Shown here: piece after piece, positions 61,977-64,000 of the stretch
Layout of the letters: each line of letters begins with the position of its first letter
Position numbering within the stretch: the stretch's first letter is position 1
Origin: a virus
Direction: 5' to 3' (one strand)
Virus record (IMG/VR): IMGVR_UViG_3300027969_000073
Location: 27,084-91,083 of that record
Length of the DNA: 64,000 nt
The notes under the pieces: model-generated
What the model was told of the DNA's origin: nothing
What the model saw: the letters and a program-made list of their open reading frames with translations, nothing else
The model's database searches: none
Program-made: the position numbers and the translations under genes

Positions 61977-62009
61977 GGCAGTCGGGAGTGGTTACTCGGC
62001 TGCCTTTTT
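61977..62009 (+). terminator. Intrinsic terminator closing the RNA locus
   Basis: GGCAGTCG pairs with CGGCTGCC and continues with AGT/ACT around a GGTT loop. The stem is followed by TTTTT. It lies 27 bases behind the tRNA-Lys and suggests that the upstream RNAs (61011 onward) are one transcript read on the plus strand. Confidence 0.8.
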
Positions 62010-62024
62010 CTAAAATTAAATCAA

Positions 62025-62123
62025 ATGGTAAGAAGACAGATAGTATCAATACTCATGCTGATGGTGCTTGTAGCATTTCATCTAGCATGCATTAAATTCA
62101 CGTTATGGTTAGTAAGTATTTAA
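62025..62123 (+). CDS. Tiny membrane protein (32 aa)
   Basis: The frame starts MVRRQIVSILMLMVLVAFHL and goes on ACIKFTLWLVSI, then TAA at 62121. It has a basic N-terminus and one hydrophobic helix. It overlaps the start of the glucosaminidase gene (62105) by 19 bases, so the two may be coupled. The position directly before a membrane-anchored muralytic protein suggests a role in lysis or wall remodelling, but there is no direct sign. Confidence 0.48.
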   Translation: MVRRQIVSILMLMVLVAFHLACIKFTLWLVSI

Positions 62124-62578
62124 TTATACCAATAGGTATAGCCTTATTCCTAACGACTAGGCACGAGGTGAGGTATGTAGAACGAGAGGTCTACGTACAG
62201 AAAATTATTCCAAAGACAGAGTTCAGTCCTGACAACCTAATAAAAAAACTCAAGCGAATGAACATCAGGCACTATAAGGTAGCGTACGCCCAGGCCTTAC
62301 TAGAGACCGGTCGGTTTACCTCAAGCATGTTTGCTAGGAACAACAACTTGTTTGGCATGAAGGTGAGCCGTCAGAGGGCTAACACGTGTAGTGGTGAGGT
62401 GATGGGTCATGCCTACTATAGGACGTGGGAGGAGTCGGTGGTTGACTATGCTCTGTACTACAACAAGTACTTGTCTCGGATGAGCGAGGATGAGCTGTAT
62501 AGCTACATGGGCAGGAACTATGCGGAGGACAAAAATTATGTAACTAAATTAAAACAAATAGTATGCGAAGTAAAATAA
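62105..62578 (+). CDS. Membrane-anchored glucosaminidase (157 aa)
   Basis: The first 18 residues form a hydrophobic anchor (LIIPIGIALFLT). The catalytic domain follows: AYAQALLETGRFTSSMF with likely catalytic E67, RNNNLFGMK, a YYRTWEESVVDYALYYNKYL segment and NYAEDKNYVTKLKQIV. This is the Bax/FlgJ glucosaminidase pattern in its minimal form. The anchor would place the enzyme in the periplasm, unlike the GH19 endolysin. It is encoded among early genes, so it may remodel the wall rather than lyse the cell. Codons are much richer in G and C than in the upstream genes, which points to a separate origin. Confidence 0.87.
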   Translation: MVSKYLIIPIGIALFLTTRHEVRYVEREVYVQKIIPKTEFSPDNLIKKLKRMNIRHYKVAYAQALLETGRFTSSMFARNNNLFGMKVSRQRANTCSGEVMGHAYYRTWEESVVDYALYYNKYLSRMSEDELYSYMGRNYAEDKNYVTKLKQIVCEVK

Positions 62579-62754
62579 TCAAGGACAAGGACGGGAAGTA
62601 TTTCGTCATGACGAAGGGACGATTCTTCTTTAATCGTTGGAGGTATGCACGTAGCAAGTTTGACAAGCTCGTGCTGGAGTTCAAGTCTGTAGCTCAGGCT
62701 GAGGAGTATATAGTGTACGGCAAGGAGCCAAGCAGGGTGAAGGTATGCAAGTAG
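62563..62754 (+). CDS. Small basic protein (63 aa)
   Basis: Very basic (MRSKIIKDKDGKYFVMTKGR at the start), with an aromatic strand RFFFNRWRYARSKF and a helix SVAQAEEYIVYG. It could be a small nucleic-acid-binding beta-alpha protein. It overlaps the glucosaminidase stop by 16 bases and the next gene by 10 bases, consistent with a compact operon. It shares the GC-rich codon style. Confidence 0.62.
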   Translation: MRSKIIKDKDGKYFVMTKGRFFFNRWRYARSKFDKLVLEFKSVAQAEEYIVYGKEPSRVKVCK

Positions 62755-63041
62755 GGTCAGTTGTAAAATGCATCGATGATTCGATCAAGGCTGAGGAGAT
62801 AGTGTTCGTCAGTAAGGCATATCGGCAGTGGGTTAAGAAGGACATGGAGTACACTGTTCGCCAAATCTTTGACAACGAGGGCATAGTGACTGGATGTGTG
62901 CTTGAGGAGATTGTCAACGGCCCGATACCTCAGAAGTTATTGGGCGGTAGATGGCAGGAGCCTGCGTTCAGGCTGTCACGTTTTGTTGAATGTGAAGAAG
63001 TTGAGCAGATGAGAAACGAATATATTAAAGAGATGATATGA
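62745..63041 (+). CDS. Hypothetical SH3-like protein (98 aa)
   Basis: A beta-rich protein (MQVGSVVKCIDDSIKAEEIV, then KDMEYTVRQIFDNEGIVTGC and GGRWQEPAFRLSRFVECEE). The pattern G-x-V-V-K-C-I, Y-T-V-R-x-I, W-x-E-x-x-F-R-L-x-R-F resembles small phage proteins with an SH3-barrel layout. Function unknown. GC-rich codons as in the previous two genes. Confidence 0.64.
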   Translation: MQVGSVVKCIDDSIKAEEIVFVSKAYRQWVKKDMEYTVRQIFDNEGIVTGCVLEEIVNGPIPQKLLGGRWQEPAFRLSRFVECEEVEQMRNEYIKEMI

Positions 63042-63166
63042 AAGCAACACGAGAACGAAGAGTAAAGCAGTTGATTAAAGAAGATTGGAAAGAACGAAAA
63101 TTAACGAGAAAAAGTACTATAGATGATAATAGATTTAATTATAAAAACAACGAAGAAGGAGCATGA
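63038..63166 (+). CDS. Small highly charged protein (42 aa)
   Basis: The ATG at 63038 overlaps the preceding stop (ATGA), and the TGA at 63164 overlaps the next start. Sequence begins MKATRERRVKQLIKEDWKER and ends NNEEGA. It is mostly K, R, E and N, probably one helix. Its DNA is AT-rich, unlike the GC-rich genes on both sides, which makes the local mosaic visible at single-gene scale. No function. Confidence 0.55.
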   Translation: MKATRERRVKQLIKEDWKERKLTRKSTIDDNRFNYKNNEEGA

Positions 63167-63519
63167 CAGATATAGAGAGTTATATAATGAGAAACACAGA
63201 GATCGAGCCGGAGGACTTGTCTCTGTACTTCACGTGCAAGAGGTACAAGGGTAAGTACTTCGCTCAGATGAAGAAGGAGGCCGTTAAGCACCTTAGATTG
63301 ATGGGCATGACCCACATGCAGATAGCACCGATAGTAGGCTATGCACAGCACTCGATGATATCGCATGTGCTGAACACACATGTAGACATCGAGAGGGACA
63401 ATTTGAACATCATCAGAGAGAACTGGCAAGCATGGGTTAGGAAGGGTCTGTACCCGAAGACTGGCAGAGATTCGTACGGATACACGGAGATTAAACTAGT
63501 AACAAAGGAAGAGTTATGA
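63163..63519 (+). CDS. DnaA domain-IV-like DNA-binding protein (118 aa)
   Basis: Residues about 30-75 follow the DnaA C-terminal (domain IV) pattern: KKEAVKHLRLMGMTHMQIAP, then IVGYAQHSMISHVLN. This corresponds to the basic loop and helices of DnaA with the signature I-G-x-x-F-G-x-R-D-H-S-T-V-x-H. Here the core reads VGYAQHSMISH, so the first residues of the signature are changed but H-S-x-x-x-H remains. No ATPase part is present. It could bind a DnaA-box-like site in the phage or host origin, or act as a regulator. Starts and stops overlap neighbours by 4 bases. Confidence 0.68.
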   Translation: MTDIESYIMRNTEIEPEDLSLYFTCKRYKGKYFAQMKKEAVKHLRLMGMTHMQIAPIVGYAQHSMISHVLNTHVDIERDNLNIIRENWQAWVRKGLYPKTGRDSYGYTEIKLVTKEEL

Positions 63520-64000
63520 AAGGATTTATTAAGCGTTACTATGGTGATGACATCGTAAATGGAAAGGGTTTAGAGGACATGCTTAAGGCATACAGAGAGG
63601 AAGTCATTAAAGAGATTGAAAGCAAAAAGATGAAAGCAAAACTGATTAAAGAAAATGGAACATATTTTTTAAAAGGAGATGGTATTCCTAACCCTGCTAA
63701 ATTAAACTTTTATAACTGTGATGAGATATTTGGAGTATTTGATGTTGAGAAGTTGGCTGATGAATATTGTATTCATGAACCTAAAAATGTAATAGAATTA
63801 AGAGATGTTAATCTTATTAAACTAGGTTTTAGAGATGGCTTCAACAAAGCAATGGAGTTGAATAAAAACAAGGTGTTTACTTTAGGTCAACTTAAAACAG
63901 CTATGGATATGGCAAGAGTTATTATTAATGATAAATATGCACATAGCGGAGAAGAAATATTTCAATCCCTCCAACAACCAACAGAAATTGAAGTGATGAT
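63516..64000 (+). CDS. Hypothetical protein, C-terminus beyond window
   Basis: The ATG at 63516 overlaps the preceding stop (ATGA) and the frame stays open to the right edge (161 codons). It starts MKGFIKRYYGDDIVNGKGLE and continues with alpha/beta parts; near the end is a MDMARVIINDKYAHSGEEIF helix. No family recognised. The first 100 bases are GC-richer and the rest is clearly AT-rich, so a recombination joint probably lies inside the gene near 63,620. Confidence 0.65.
   Translation, partial: MKGFIKRYYGDDIVNGKGLEDMLKAYREEVIKEIESKKMKAKLIKENGTYFLKGDGIPNPAKLNFYNCDEIFGVFDVEKLADEYCIHEPKNVIELRDVNLIKLGFRDGFNKAMELNKNKVFTLGQLKTAMDMARVIINDKYAHSGEEIFQSLQQPTEIEVM

Noticed and set aside
61673-62095. 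Two 65-codon frames (61673-61870 and 61898-62095)
   Set aside because: They run across tRNA-like element 2, the tRNA-Lys and the terminator; their sequences have no protein-like pattern.
62681-63429. Minus-strand frames at 62681-62917 and 63139-63429
   Set aside because: They mirror the GC-rich plus-strand genes, which have overlapping start and stop signals and recognisable protein patterns.

Overview
The window looks like part of the genome of a lytic, tailed crAss-like phage (order Crassvirales) that infects a member of the Bacteroidota. The DNA is AT-rich with very tight gene packing. A 3119-residue protein carries the catalytic signature (DFDID followed by K) of the crAss-like virion RNA polymerase. 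Next to it lie several other giant, probably virion-packaged proteins and a head cassette in the order TerL, portal, scaffold-like, major capsid. TAnnTTFG-type promoters of the Bacteroidota (TAnnTTTG) are also recognisable. I see no integrase, repressor/integrase pair or CRISPR array. All reading frames work under the standard stop codons.

Layout. From about 1 to 55.3 kb everything is on the minus strand, so in transcription order it reads right to left. First come a DEDD exonuclease, small winged-helix, HU/IHF-like and zinc-finger-like proteins, the large terminase (49.7-51.8 kb), portal, scaffold-like protein, major capsid protein (44.4-45.9 kb) and connector or auxiliary proteins. Then follow a block of fibre or adhesin-like proteins (collagen-like, lectin-like, jelly-roll-like; 35.5-41.1 kb), the lysis genes (holin, spanin-like, GH19 endolysin; 33.8-35.5 kb) and tail/connector proteins with a large nozzle-like protein (27.0-33.7 kb). 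Last come the giant cargo proteins: a protein with an HExxH motif, a 1550-aa glucosaminidase protein, 958- and 1364-aa proteins, a ferritin-like protein, the 3119-aa RNA polymerase with its own HExxH motif, and a further giant protein that runs off the left edge.

An intergenic control region (55.3-55.9 kb) with strong inverted repeats, four copies of GTGGTTAG and promoter-like elements separates this block from a plus-strand early module (55.9-64.0 kb). The early module holds mostly tiny proteins, including several single- or double-span membrane peptides. It also holds an abundant-looking 170-aa protein behind a structured leader, a secreted protein, a radical SAM protein, an HNH homing-type endonuclease, a membrane-anchored glucosaminidase and a DnaA-domain-IV-like DNA-binding protein.

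The most unusual part is RNA. Two long gene-free stretches on the plus strand fold, by hand, into dense nested helices with pseudoknots. One is about 300 nt (56.43-56.73 kb). The other is about 1 kb (61.01-62.01 kb) and contains a probable tRNA-Lys(UUU), two paralogous class-II tRNA-like elements with very long variable arms, and a final intrinsic terminator. By position and style the second resembles the large ornate phage RNAs (GOLLD/ROOL type) that sit beside phage tRNAs, but I cannot assign it to a known family from the sequence alone. A second oddity is a GC-richer, mosaic block at about 62.1-63.65 kb whose right boundary falls inside a gene.
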